In this document: positions 48,401-58,659 of the stretch, in pieces | Numbering within the stretch: the stretch's first letter is position 1 | Layout of the letters: every line of letters begins with the position of its first letter | Assembly: GCA_021613375.1 (NCBI GenBank) | Contig: CM038720.1 | Coordinates: 6,704,462 to 6,768,461, forward strand | Direction of reading: 5' to 3' | Length of the DNA: 64,000 nt | Source of the DNA: Megaleporinus macrocephalus | Lineage: Eukaryota > Chordata > Actinopteri > Characiformes > Anostomidae | Translations under genes and position numbers: made by a program | The notes under the pieces: generated by a model | Told to the model about the DNA's origin: nothing | Seen by the model: the letters and a program-made list of their open reading frames with translations, nothing else | The model's database searches: none

Positions 48401-50333
48401 ACGCTGTGGCCTGCTTCCTGACCCGTGGAGACCTGTGGATTAGCTGGGAGGAGGGTCAGAAGGTCAGTGTTGGAAGGTCTACAGGACAAATGTAGTCAGA
48501 CAATGTAGTGGAAAGCAACGTTGTGGGCTGGAAGTTAGGGATCAGTTTGGATTTCTGAAGAAACTTTTAATGGATGGATTCCTTGAAGAACCATTTTTGT
48601 AAATGTGAATGTAAAGAATCTTTTATTAACGTTCTTTCAACATTTTCCAAAAATGTGTAGGTTAATGTACCAAAACCAGTCTTTTCTCTTAAAAGTAAAC
48701 AGGCTGTTGGTGTTTTTAAGACTGGTATGTGTAAATGAGCTCTGTATTGATCAGTTCTCCTGTATCGTCCCCATGAATGGCTGGTGTTGACCTGATTTTA
48801 GCTTAATAGATGGAAATCTGGAAATACATCAGTGTTTGTGACCACAGACTCATTGATACTGTCTATAATATGGACCATATAGGTGTTTTGAAACTCCATC
48901 AGTGTGTAGATACTACATTAAACTCAAGAAAACTATTTTTTTTTTTAAGGCCCTTTAAAGCCATAAGCATGTTTGGAACCTTTCTCTTTAAGATCGTTCT
49001 GTTAGTTTGGGAGGAAACTAAAAGAGAAGAAAACTGTGTAATGAGAAATATTCCTCTTTTTAATCGTTTCTGATTTCTGCTTGTTCTCCAGGTGTTTGAG
49101 GAGTTGTTGCTGGACGCCGACTGGTCACTGAACGCTGGGAACTGGCAGTGGCTCTCGGCCAGTGCTTTCTTTCACCAGTACTTCAAAGTCTACTCCCCCA
49201 TCGCCTTTGGGAAGAAGACTGATAAAAATGGGGACTATATCAAGTAAGGGTCTGTTTTGTATATCATATATAAATATATACGTATATGAAATAATGGAAC
49301 ATTTTGCCAAAATGCTGATATATGAACTATTATTAAGACTGAATTATACTTACTCTTAGCGCTCATTAAAGCCCTAAAGCCTACACACTATATGGACCTC
49401 ACACCCACAGGAGCTTGTATGACGTCTCATTCTAAATGTATAGGCAATGTAAAATGTCTTTGTCTGCTGAAGCATCAGGATTTCCCCTCACTGGAGCTAA
49501 GGGTCCTCGGCCCATCCTTGGAAAACACTCCCATAGCATCATCCCTCCTCCACCAAACTTTGTAGTCACAGTTCAGTCAGGCAGGTAATGTTCTCCCGGC
49601 ATTCTGCAAATCCAGAATCGTCCATCAGACGATAGATAGAGAAGTGTGATTGATTGCTCCACAGAACACGGGTCCAGTGGCAGCGCTTTACTCCATCTGA
49701 TGCTCAGCATTGTGTTCAGTGACGCGAGGCCTCCATGCAGCTGATCAGCAGGGTGTTGGAGTCCCCACTCTATAACTGCACCTTTTTGAGTTGCTATGAT
49801 TCCTAAACGCTGCCACTTTAATAATGCCCTCACAGCTGATGGTGGAACATCTAGGAGGAAAGAAATGATTCCTATTACAGACCACCCTGGACTTCAGTGA
49901 GCCCATTCTTTTACTGATGTGTATAAAGACACACTGCATGGTTAGCTGCTTGACTATATACACCTGTAGCAATGGTACTGAATGAAACACCAAAATTCAG
50001 TCATTAAGAGGTGTGTCCCAAAACTTTTGTCCATATAGTGTATCCAACCATAAATGGCTCTTCGCCAGCTTTTCCATTACAACTATTTAACCATGCAAAT
50101 TGGTTCTGTCTAGGATCAGAACGTGCTCTGATACTGTCGCGAGTCACAGATTCTTTTCCCCATGTTCATTTATTTATGCTAGTTTGAATTTAGGTCAGGT
50201 TGGGTTTCTGGTTTGGCTCTCATCCCATCCCCAACATTACCAAAGAGCCAATTAGCTCCATAGATTTGCACAACTCTTACATGAGATTTTGGAGGTCTTC
50301 ACATAGTTGCTGCTGCAAGCTTTTTGTTTACCC

Positions 50334-50414
<81 letters not shown>

Positions 50415-52258
50415 CATTTGAACATTATCTTCCAGGAAATACCTTCCAGTCTTAAAGAAATTCCCACCTGAGTACATATACGAACCATGGAAATCGCCTA
50501 AGAGCGTCCAGCAGCAAGCGGGGTGCATTGTGGGAAAAGATTACCCTCGTCCCATCGTGGATCACGACGTCGTCAGCAAGAGAAACATTCAGAGAATGAA
50601 AGCCGCCTACGCGAAGCACTCCAAAGACCCCAGCAGCAGCCAGACTGAGAGCAAAGGTGAGCTTCGTCCCGAAACTGGCTGTAGGGATAGTGTTAAAGGA
50701 CTCATATCATGGAAAACTCAACTGTTCTTCTGGGTGTAAAACTTAAATGCTCCATATCGTCGCTGTCTAATGAAAAACATTGCAAAACATCTCCATTTTT
50801 CTCCGTTTTCTACATCATTTGAACACGCCATTGGGCACTTACACTGTATGACAATTTCATGATGAATGGACCAATTGAAGTGCTCCAAACAAGCTTGGAA
50901 AAAATTCTGGTTCCACTGACTTGCATTGAAAATTGTCATTTTTGGTCTCTCCTGTAAAGTTGCAATTTTGGAGATACTTCTTTTTCATTGGACAGTAATG
51001 ATATTTAAAAACAAACAGAAACACCTTCTTTAAATTCATTGTTTTTGTGATGTCACAAAAACCAACACAGTTACATATGTTCTCCTAGTCGGGCTACAGA
51101 AGTTTCTGGGAAGCAAATTAACCGGTACTACTTTAGCAGTCACCATAATAAGCAGCCAGAGCTCATATTATATTATATTATATTATATTATATTATATTA
51201 TATTATATTATATTATATTATATTATATTATATTATATTATATTATATTATATTATATTATATTATATTATATTATATTATATTATATTATATAGTCTTA
51301 GGCCTTGTTCAGACTGCCAGACCCAATCTGATTTCTGGTATATCCAGATTGTGTCCAGATTAATTTTTTGATAGTGTGAAGAGCAAAATACCACACAAGT
51401 CCAATTTCTGCAAATTGGATTCAAACCACATTTGCAGTGACAATTGTTGTCACTCGCAACAAAGACCCCCAGTCGGCAGAAGTACTGGGGACGCCTACAT
51501 CCTAACCCCAGCAACCCATGCAGATACACAACTAGTCAAAAGTTTGGGCACACCTAACTAACCAGATATGTGTGTTTATAATTATAAAAACGTTTAGATC
51601 TTAACATGTTGAAGACAAGTTGAAGTTGGTGCCCATGTACAGAAATATCTCTAAAACCAACATCTGACTGTATTTAAATGTAAAAATGAGAATGTATATT
51701 TTTATAAGAGCTATAAAACCTCCAAACCTGTTTATCAGAACAAGATCTCAGCATCTACACTATCTTCTTCAGTCCTGTTAGAGAAGCAGCTCATGTGGCT
51801 CCTCATGAAGCTGCTGGTCAGAATGTTCAAAGTATGTAAACCTGCATCAGAGCAAATGAGCTCATTTCTAAAAGACCCTCTAAACATTCTTTAAACACAA
51901 CCAGATGTTTTATTCTGCTCCAGGAATCATTCCATACCTCTTATTCTATAGTTTTGTTCTACTCACAGTTACACATTAATAGTATTACTATTAAAATAGT
52001 ACAAATAAGAGAAGCCTGGGTAGGTGTGCCCAAACTTTGAACTAATACCCAAATCTGATTTGCAAAGACACAGTAAAGAAAAAATCCTGTTTAACTCCAG
52101 GTAACTGGAGAATAATCTTTCTGTCTGTGTTGATGGATAAACCCACATCATGCTGTTTCGGATAATTAATTTATTTGGTGTTGCTTTTTCTCTGTACAGG
52201 ACAGAAACGTAAATCCGTGTCCATCAAGGAGATGTTCGCAAAGAAGGCAAAGAAATAA
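40638..52258 (+). CDS. cry5: (6-4) photolyase / cryptochrome 5
   Basis: This flavoprotein uses blue light to repair pyrimidine (6-4) pyrimidone photoproducts in DNA. Ten coding exons: 40638-40852, 42018-42212, 42314-42432, 43678-43832, 44036-44176, 45458-45625, 48322-48462, 49092-49243, 50436-50656 and 52200-52258. Phases agree throughout and give 521 residues, the usual size. The N-terminal photolyase domain begins [19 protein letters not shown]. The FAD-binding domain includes [39 protein letters not shown] and [14 protein letters not shown]. His354 and His358 of HHLARH are the repair-critical pair of (6-4) enzymes and separate it from clock CRYs. The C-terminus is short ([14 protein letters not shown]), with a basic nuclear-localisation-like end. 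Intron 6 appears to start with GC. An ATTAAA at 52672-52677 may be the poly(A) signal. Nothing indicates inactivation. Confidence 0.97.
41000..41360. repeat. Dispersed repeat copy in cry5 intron 1
   Basis: TCAATGGAAGTCAATGGAAC, CCGTTCATCATGAGATTTTT and GGGCCAATAGATATGCTCCA place this in the family of 14535, 20570, 50750 and 61290. Confidence 0.65.
41395..41890. mobile_element. Foldback DNA element, copy 5
   Basis: It lies in cry5 intron 1, between the repeat on its left and an AT microsatellite on its right. It runs from GACCAACACAAAGCAGGTAC to GATCATTAAAGAACAGGGTG. Confidence 0.75.
41905..41974. repeat. (AT)n microsatellite
   Basis: A pure AT run of about 70 bp ends 45 bp before the acceptor of cry5 exon 2. 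Confidence 0.97.
42450..42496. repeat. (AT)n microsatellite in cry5 intron 3
   Basis: A pure AT run of about 45 bp begins some 20 bp after the donor of cry5 coding exon 3 and abuts a Tc1-like fragment on its right. Confidence 0.93.
42497..42850 (-). pseudogene. Tc1-like transposase 3' fragment
   Basis: The minus strand encodes [20 protein letters not shown] and, further on, [13 protein letters not shown], the C-terminal part of Tc1-like transposases around the third catalytic acidic residue. An internal deletion follows (GAGAACCC then GGATCTTCC), and the right end (GGTCATAATAATGTGACTCA) is a terminal-repeat remnant. It is a close relative of the fragment in intron 5. Confidence 0.8.
42921..43440 (-). 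mobile_element. TIR element copy in cry5 intron 3
   Basis: The left tip TACAGTACTGTGTCTGAGAG resembles the tips of the element at 60278-60812. The interval 43150-43430 is the inverted counterpart of the body of that element (for example CCTGGACGCCCCAGACATTG here and CAATGTCTGGGGCGTCCAGG there). The copy is altered near its ends. Confidence 0.75.
44378..44515 (+). mobile_element. tRNA-derived SINE head fragment
   Basis: GGGGCAGTGGGCCGTGCTGC (A-box side) is followed by GGGTTTGATACCCCGGCTGG (B box) at tRNA-like spacing, as in the head at 15785-15900. The body is short and diverged. Confidence 0.6.
44530..45000 (-). pseudogene. Tc1-like transposase fragment in cry5 intron 5
   Basis: The minus strand encodes [14 protein letters not shown], which matches the second catalytic Asp block (QDNA..HT), then HWLEEL, a degenerate LNP segment, and the [16 protein letters not shown]-terminus. 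The left tip CACATTATTATGACCACC is the terminal repeat. Frameshifts and stops show that it is dead. Confidence 0.8.
45626..45631 (+). other. Non-canonical GC donor of cry5 intron 6
   Basis: Coding exon 6 ends TGGAGGGAG, and the next bases are GCGAGT. With the acceptor before GCTCGCACAGG (48322), the protein reads WRE-ARTGFPF with no gain or loss, as in relatives. The nearby GT (45630) would shift the frame. This is a GC-AG intron of about 2.7 kb. Confidence 0.8.
45754..48180 (-). pseudogene. Tc1-like transposon fossil in cry5 intron 6, split by an insertion
   Basis: The left tip near 45754 reads TACAGTACTGTGAAAAATGA. On the minus strand the interval 47705-48180 includes [11 protein letters not shown], and 45960-46218 includes MQQDND and WPSQSPDPN, the ordered landmarks of a Tc1-type DDE transposase. 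Stops and frameshifts are frequent. The two halves were separated by the element at 46227-47696. Confidence 0.8.
46227..47696. mobile_element. hAT-like element inserted in the Tc1-like fossil
   Basis: The insertion is flanked by perfect 8-bp duplications CCCAGACC (46219-46226 and 47697-47704). Its ends, CATTGGCGTTGGAACTGG and CGCTCCTACGCCCTTG, form imperfect inverted repeats (CAnnGGCGTnGGA), consistent with a hAT element. The 1.47-kb body has no transposase reading frame. Confidence 0.85.
49385..50043 (-). pseudogene. Tc1/mariner-like element with transposase remnant
   Basis: The ends ACACTATATGGAC (left) and GTCCATATAGTGT (right) are inverted. On the minus strand around 49560-49680, [14 protein letters not shown] and TKFGGGGMM match the common fish Tc1-like transposase block before the second catalytic Asp. 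It is short and frameshifted. It occupies cry5 intron 8. Confidence 0.82.
50337..50410. repeat. (TA)n microsatellite
   Basis: A run of about 70 bp lies 25 bp upstream of the acceptor of cry5 coding exon 9, where a pyrimidine tract would normally lie. Confidence 0.96.
50750..50990. repeat. Dispersed repeat copy in cry5 intron 9
   Basis: GAATGGACCAATTGAAGTGC and TTCTGGTTCCACTGACTTGC place it in the family of 14535, 20570, 41000 and 61290, here inverted. Confidence 0.65.
51165..51292. repeat. (TATTA)n pentanucleotide repeat
   Basis: A perfect 5-bp repeat of about 125 bp lies in cry5 intron 9. Confidence 0.96.
51533..52044. mobile_element. Tc1/mariner-type MITE in cry5 intron 9
   Basis: TAGTCAAAAGTTTGGGCACA with CCTA (left) and TAGGTGTGCCCAAACTTTGA with ACTA (right) are near-perfect inverted ends with TA at both tips. 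The 512-bp interior has no transposase motif. Confidence 0.88.
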
Positions 52259-52874
52259 ACAGCTTCTTCATCAGTTTGAGCTCTTATGTTGTTTTATGGA
52301 TCAGATTTTGTTCCCTAAAAGCTGAATCATGAGGTTGTGATGCTAAAATGCATCCATTGCACTTCATTCAACACTCGAATCCTTCGAAGCTGAGATGCTG
52401 GATGGCACGATCGCCAGCAAACATCTGCTATTTCTTTCATGGATGCATTGGATTCATCAAAAGAATCTTCTTATAAAACGATGTTATTATACAGACAGGC
52501 TTCCACTGCAAACTCCATTACATGTAAATGATATCAATTATAGTGTAAAGCCTCAAAGAACGAGGAATAATGTGGAAACGGATCATTACACAGAGATAAT
52601 ATGCAACTCTAATGAAGTCAATGCTACTGTTTGTTCTTCCGCACCGAAGAACAGCCGGTTTAAAGCCGTGAATTAAACTGACTGATGGAATTTATAATCA
52701 GTAAACTCTCTATTCATCCTAAATGAATACACCACTCTGTCTTCTCTAGAAAACTTCTGATGAACCTCTTTCGCTAGCTCTTGTTTTGTCTGTGCTGGAC
52801 AGTAAGTGAGCTGCACGTTAGATTAGACATAATAACAAGAACTCAGACACAGACCAGACATAACATTACAATAA

Positions 52875-53650
52875 CCACCCTGTATCTACACACGCTGTCC
52901 ACTGTATCAGCTCCACTGACCATACAGGAGCTACACTTACAGACTGTAGTTCATCTGATTCTCTGTATACTTTATTACTCTGTTCTTTAATGATCAGGAC
53001 CCCCACAGGACCACCACAGAGCAGGAATTATTTGAATGGTGGATCGTTCTCAGCAGTGCTGCTGCTGGAGTGTTTAAACACTGTGTCCACTCACTGTCCA
53101 CTCTATTAGACACTCCTACTACTTGCTGGTCCACCTTGTAGATGTAAAGTCAGAGACAGTAGCTCATCTGCTGCTGCACAGTTTGTGTTCCTCTAGTTCT
53201 TCATCAGTGGACACAGGGCGCCGCCCACAGGACACTGCTGTCTGGATAGTTTTGGTTGGTGGACGATTCTCAGTCCAGCAGTGACTCTAAGGTGTTTAAA
53301 CACTCTGATCCACTCACACCAGCACCACGTCACGTCAGTGTCACTGAGAACCATCCACCAACCAAAACTATCCAGACAACAGTGTCCTGTGGACAGCATC
53401 CTTGTGGGCAGCAGATGAGCTACTGTTTCTGACTCTACATCTACAAGGTGGACCAGCAAGTAGTAGGAGTGTCTAATAGAGTGGACAGTGAGTGGACACA
53501 GTGTTTAAACCCTCCAGCAGCAGCACTGCTGTGTCTGATCCACTCACACCAGCCCAACACACACTTATACACCATCACCATGTCAGTGTTACTGCAGTGC
53601 TGAGAATGATCCACCTCCCTAATAGTAGAGCCAATCAGCTCTTGGACAGC
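52875..53650. mobile_element. Foldback DNA element, copy 6 (most complete)
   Basis: It lies between the tail-to-tail cry5 and foxred1 genes. The left arm starts ACGCTGTCCACTGTATCAGC and reads through CTTTAATGATCAGGACCCCC. The inner parts (TTGCTGGTCCACCTTGTAGA, and its mirror TCTACAAGGTGGACCAGCAA) show the long inverted repeat directly. The far right arm is truncated at GATCCACCTCCCTAATAGTA. Confidence 0.8.
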
Positions 53651-54242
53651 TCCGCTGGACAGCTCAACACGCTCGGAGGAGAACACTTATCACTAATTCT
53701 GTTGGGTTTGTAGCCTTGCGACCAGATCTGACCTCATAGTGAGAACATATGTAGCAACCATAATAGTTTTAGTCCAAATTTTAGTGGAAATAAAACACAC
53801 GTGTAGAGAAATGGGCCGAGAACACATCACATGTGGTAAATATAAACATTACCACATACAGAGGACCCTGAGAGTTGCGTTAGCCACTAGCTAGACTACT
53901 ATGTCAGCTGACCAACAGGTACACTGGCACAGGGAAGTCCAGAGCGAGGAGAATCGTGCTCTCTTGGACTCCAGATCATGGATGGTTGTGGCATCACCAG
54001 TGGAGTTTTCACAGCCCTACGGTCAACATATTATAAACATAATTTAAAAAAAATCAATCAATAGTTCTAAATCAATAATTAAAAAAAGGGACATGATGCA
54101 CTGAATCAATTCCCCAGGAGCTGTGATCCATTCAGATCACTGAGATGTTGGAGACTGACGATCCTAATAGACAGCGCTGCTGCGAATTCACCACCATCTC
54201 GTGGCTCTCGAGGCTCTGGGATCCTGGTGACCACCTTCCTCC
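53651..54242. other. foxred1 3' flank
   Basis: This is unique-looking DNA downstream of the foxred1 stop codon. I see no exon and no strong minus-strand AATAAA; the 3' end of the transcript is undefined. Confidence 0.35.
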
Positions 54243-55295
54243 TCACAAGATGTTCCTCTCCAGTACCGGCTTCTTCTGCAGGATGCGTTTAAAATCAAAA
54301 GCGCTGAGGTCAATAGTCTGGAAGTCTCCGTCCAGAATGAGCTCGGCCACCGCGCGGCCGACGGCAGGGGATTGCTGGAGCCCGTGGCCGCTGAAACCTG
54401 TGGCGAAGAACATGTTGTTGACCAGAGGGTGTACGCCCACGATGGCGTTCTGGTCGAACGTGTTGTAGTCGTAATATCCTGCCCACGCTCCTGACACCTG
54501 GGGCGGGGGATAAAACACACTTATCCACTGTGCAAGCACTAGAAAGCACTAAAACACTAAAGGGTCACGCCGGGAGACATAAGCAGTGCGGTGTCTGCAG
54601 AGACAGGTAACTCTGAAAACCAATACACTGCTCGTGAAAACGTCCACCTCGCTCACCTTCAGGCACTCAAAGGGGGGAGCCCGATGGCAGAGGAGCGGCC
54701 AGACCTTCTCATGGAAAAAATCATAGTCCACTTCCAGGTTACTGTTGTCCGGTTCTTCCGCCTGCCACAGGAAAACAAACAAATCAATAAATAACCTCTC
54801 AGTTAGGACCACTTTCATGTTATTCATGCTGGGACACCTCTGACCCGGGCTGCGTCCGAAATCATCTACCTCCATAACACAGAAAGAAAGCAGTAGGCAA
54901 ATAACAGCTAGTGTGTCCAAATACATATATAGTAGGGCTGTGAATTGGCAAGAACCTGGAGATACAATATGTATTGTGATACAGCGATCACAATTTTATA
55001 AATCATAATATTTTGCGATACTGCAAGCTAAGTAATATACTGGGATTTTTTAAATCCTACTATTAAAACACACCACTATATGAACAGGTTTGTAATGCTT
55101 ACAATAGCATTGCGCCCTTGTGCTGCTTGTTAATGTTGGAGCTGAAAATGGATTACAACACTACCATCTAGTGGTCAGAGGTTTAAACACAACGATTCAC
55201 TGTCTGCCAGGAATCTGTGTATTGATACTGTGTTTTTGAGAATCGATACAGTATCACTAAACATAATATCCCCATATTCCATATTTTCTTAAACC

Positions 55296-55353
<58 letters not shown>

Positions 55354-58300
55354 CACTAGGCCTAGGTAACTGAATAACACAACATAGAGACAGCAAGCTA
55401 TTTAAATGTGAAAGGAGGAATGAATAAAGAAATAAAAGGAGAGAACAAAACAAGAACAAGTGAACAAACAAAGGACCAAAGGAATAAATAAAATTTTTAT
55501 AAACACTCCCATACCTCTTCTGGAGATATGCCGGTGATGTAATTTCCTCCGAGACCCTCTCGTCTAAAGTAAAAACCGGAGTAGTCAATAAGAAATGGAC
55601 ACTCCAGGCCCGGTCCATCTGGGCAGTGCACCACATATATATACCTGCGGGGAAGTTTTTACACAGAAATAGTCCAAATTAAACACAATGTGGTTCAAAA
55701 TGATATTAAACAGAAGAATGTTTTTTCTTTTCTCTGTGAAGTTAATACTTCTGACATTTTTGTTATATTAGTTTTGCCACAATAGCAATAATATATACTT
55801 TATAATATAAGTTAGAGTACATACTAACTAAGAGTAGGGAGTAGATCATCACCTAGTACCAGAAATATCTACCAATCAGCACTCAGTGACTCATAAGCAC
55901 TCAGTAATGCTAACCAATCAGTGCTCAATGACAATGCTGCCTTCCGATCTGCACTCGGTAGCAGTGCTGCTAACCAATCAGTACTCAGTAGCAGTAACAC
56001 TATCTAATCTTCACTCTGTACCAGTGCTGCTAACCAATCAGAACTCAGCAGCAGCAGTAGCTCAGTAGCTAATGCTATCTTATCTTCACTCGGTAATGTT
56101 AACCAATCAGCTCTAAGAAGCAGTAATGTTAACCAATCAGTTCTCAGCAGCAGTAATGTTAACCAATCAGTTCTCAGCAGCAGTAATGCTAACCAATCAG
56201 TTCTCAGCAGCAGTAATGTTAACCAATCAGCTCTCAGCAGCAGTAATGTTAACCAATCAGCTCTCAGCAGCAGTAATGTTAACCAATCAGTTCTCAGCAG
56301 CAGTAATGCTAACCAATCAGTTCTCAGCAGCAGTAATGTAAACCAATCAGTTCTCAGCAGCAGTAATGTTAACCAATCAGCTCTCAGCAGCAGTAATGTT
56401 AACCAATCAGCTCTCAGCAGCAGTAATGTTAACCAATCAGTTCTCAGCAGCAGTAATGCTAACCAATCAGTTCTCAGCAGCAGTAATGTTAACCAATCAG
56501 CTCTCAGCAGCAGTAATGTTAACCAATCAGCTCTCAGCAGCAGTAATGTTAACCAATCAGCTCTCAGCAGCAGTAATGTTAACCAATCAGCTCTCAGCAG
56601 CAGTAATGTTAACAAATCAGTTCTCAGCAGCAGTAATGCTAACCAATCAGTTCTCAGCAGCAGTAATGTTAACCAATCAGTTCTCAGCAGCAGTAATGTA
56701 AACCAATCAGTTCTCAGCAGCAGTAATGTTAACCAATCAGCTCTCAGCAGCAGTAATGTTAACCAATCAGCTCTCAGCAGCAGTAATGTTAACCAATCAG
56801 CTCTCAGCAGCAGTAATGTTAACCAATCAGCACTCAAAGTGTTTTATATGTGCCGCCAGAACACCAGAGGGCGCCCACATGCAATTCCTCAATGAGTCAG
56901 GCTGAATTGAGCCAAATGGTTGAAAATGAAAAACTAAACTTGTGTGTGGGGCAATACTTAATTTCAGAAAGTAGAATCACACTTAGAATTTTTTAGAATT
57001 TAGACACTCAAATTAGCCACATGTGTTTATTGTACACAGCGGAATTTGACCTCCGCATTTAACACATTACACACTAGTGAACACACACTAGGGGGCAGTG
57101 AGCACACGTGCCCGGAGCGGTGGGCAGCCCTATCCACGGCGCCTGGGGAGCAGTTGGGGTTATGTGCCATGCTCAAGGGCACCTCAGTCGTGGCCTGGGG
57201 GATCCCGGGGATCGAACCAGCGACCTTCCGGTCACAAGACCGGATCTCTATCGTTCAGGCCACGACTGCCCACTTTCTACTAAACGCCAATCAAAGAAAA
57301 CTGAGAGTTTACTGGTAAACTCCAGATTATGCTGTTCCTACCTTTTTCTAGGTTCCACAGGTACCGGAACGCCAGCCACAGTTTCTTTCGGTCCCTGTCC
57401 GATACCGAGCACTTCAGCAACTTTCCCGGAATTGGCACCGGCTGCATTAACCACAACCGCACACTCCACAGGCTGGTACTCCAAACTGTTGGGCATCTGC
57501 ACCTGTTAGACCACCAGCTCACGTTATATATTTAAAGTATAGTAGTAAAGCAGTGAGTAACTATAGTAACCACAGTAACTACAGATACTAGTGCTGTGAG
57601 TTACTGATTAGCTAAGCATTAGTATAAGTTAAAGACCCCCCACAGGACCACCACAGAGCACTATTTGGGTGGCGGATTAGTGTGTGTTGTGCTGGTGTGA
57701 GTGGATCAGACTGCTGCTGCTGCTGGACTGAGAATCGTCCACCAACCAAAACTATCCAGACAGCAGTGTCCTGTGGGCGGCATCCTGTGTCCACTGATGA
57801 AGAACTAGAGGAACACAAACTGTGCAGCAGCAGATGAGCTACTGTCTCTGACTTTACATCTACAAGGTGGACCAGCAAGTAGTAGGAGTGTCTAATAGAG
57901 TGGACAGTGAGTGGACACAGTGTTTAAACACTCCAGCAGCACTGCTGTGTCTGATCCACTCACACCAGCACCACGTCAGTGTCACTGCAGTACTGAGAAT
58001 GATCCGCCTCCCTAAAAGTAGCTGCTCTGTGGTGGTCCTGTGGGGGTCCTGATCATTAAAGAACAGGGTAATAAAGTATACAGAGAATCAGATGAACTAC
58101 AGTCTGTAAGTGTAGCTCCTATATGGTCAGTGGAGCTGATACAGTGGACAGACAGTGTAGTGTTCAGTGAACGTACATCGTTAAAGGCAATATATTAATT
58201 AAAAATTAATAACACGCAAACTCACGTCTACATATTTGATCCTCTTAACATTTAAAACGTCTCCATCCACGGTTTCTGCTTTCTGTGTGGAGCATGTGAA

Positions 58301-58584
58301 ACCTAATACGCCAAACAAGAAACGTTATTAGAGCTAATAATAATGCATTATCAATATTTACAGTACTGTTTAGAAGTGTGGCATCACTTAATTTTATATA
58401 TTATGTGCAATAATTACTTTATTTATTTATTTATTGATGCACAAACATACTTCACAGGCATAGTGGACCTTAACAAAACTGTAATTCAAAATTTTAACAA
58501 TATAACTTTATATACACTATAGCATAATGTACAGTACAAATACAACAAATGCTACAGCAAGCAAAAGATATTATACATAAATAT

Positions 58585-58659
<75 letters not shown>

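Noticed and set aside
56004..56837. 277-codon minus-strand frame of leucine-rich decapeptide repeats, and matching plus-strand frames
   Set aside because: The period of 30 keeps both strands open by chance. The array lies in a foxred1 intron and has no non-repeat coding sequence.
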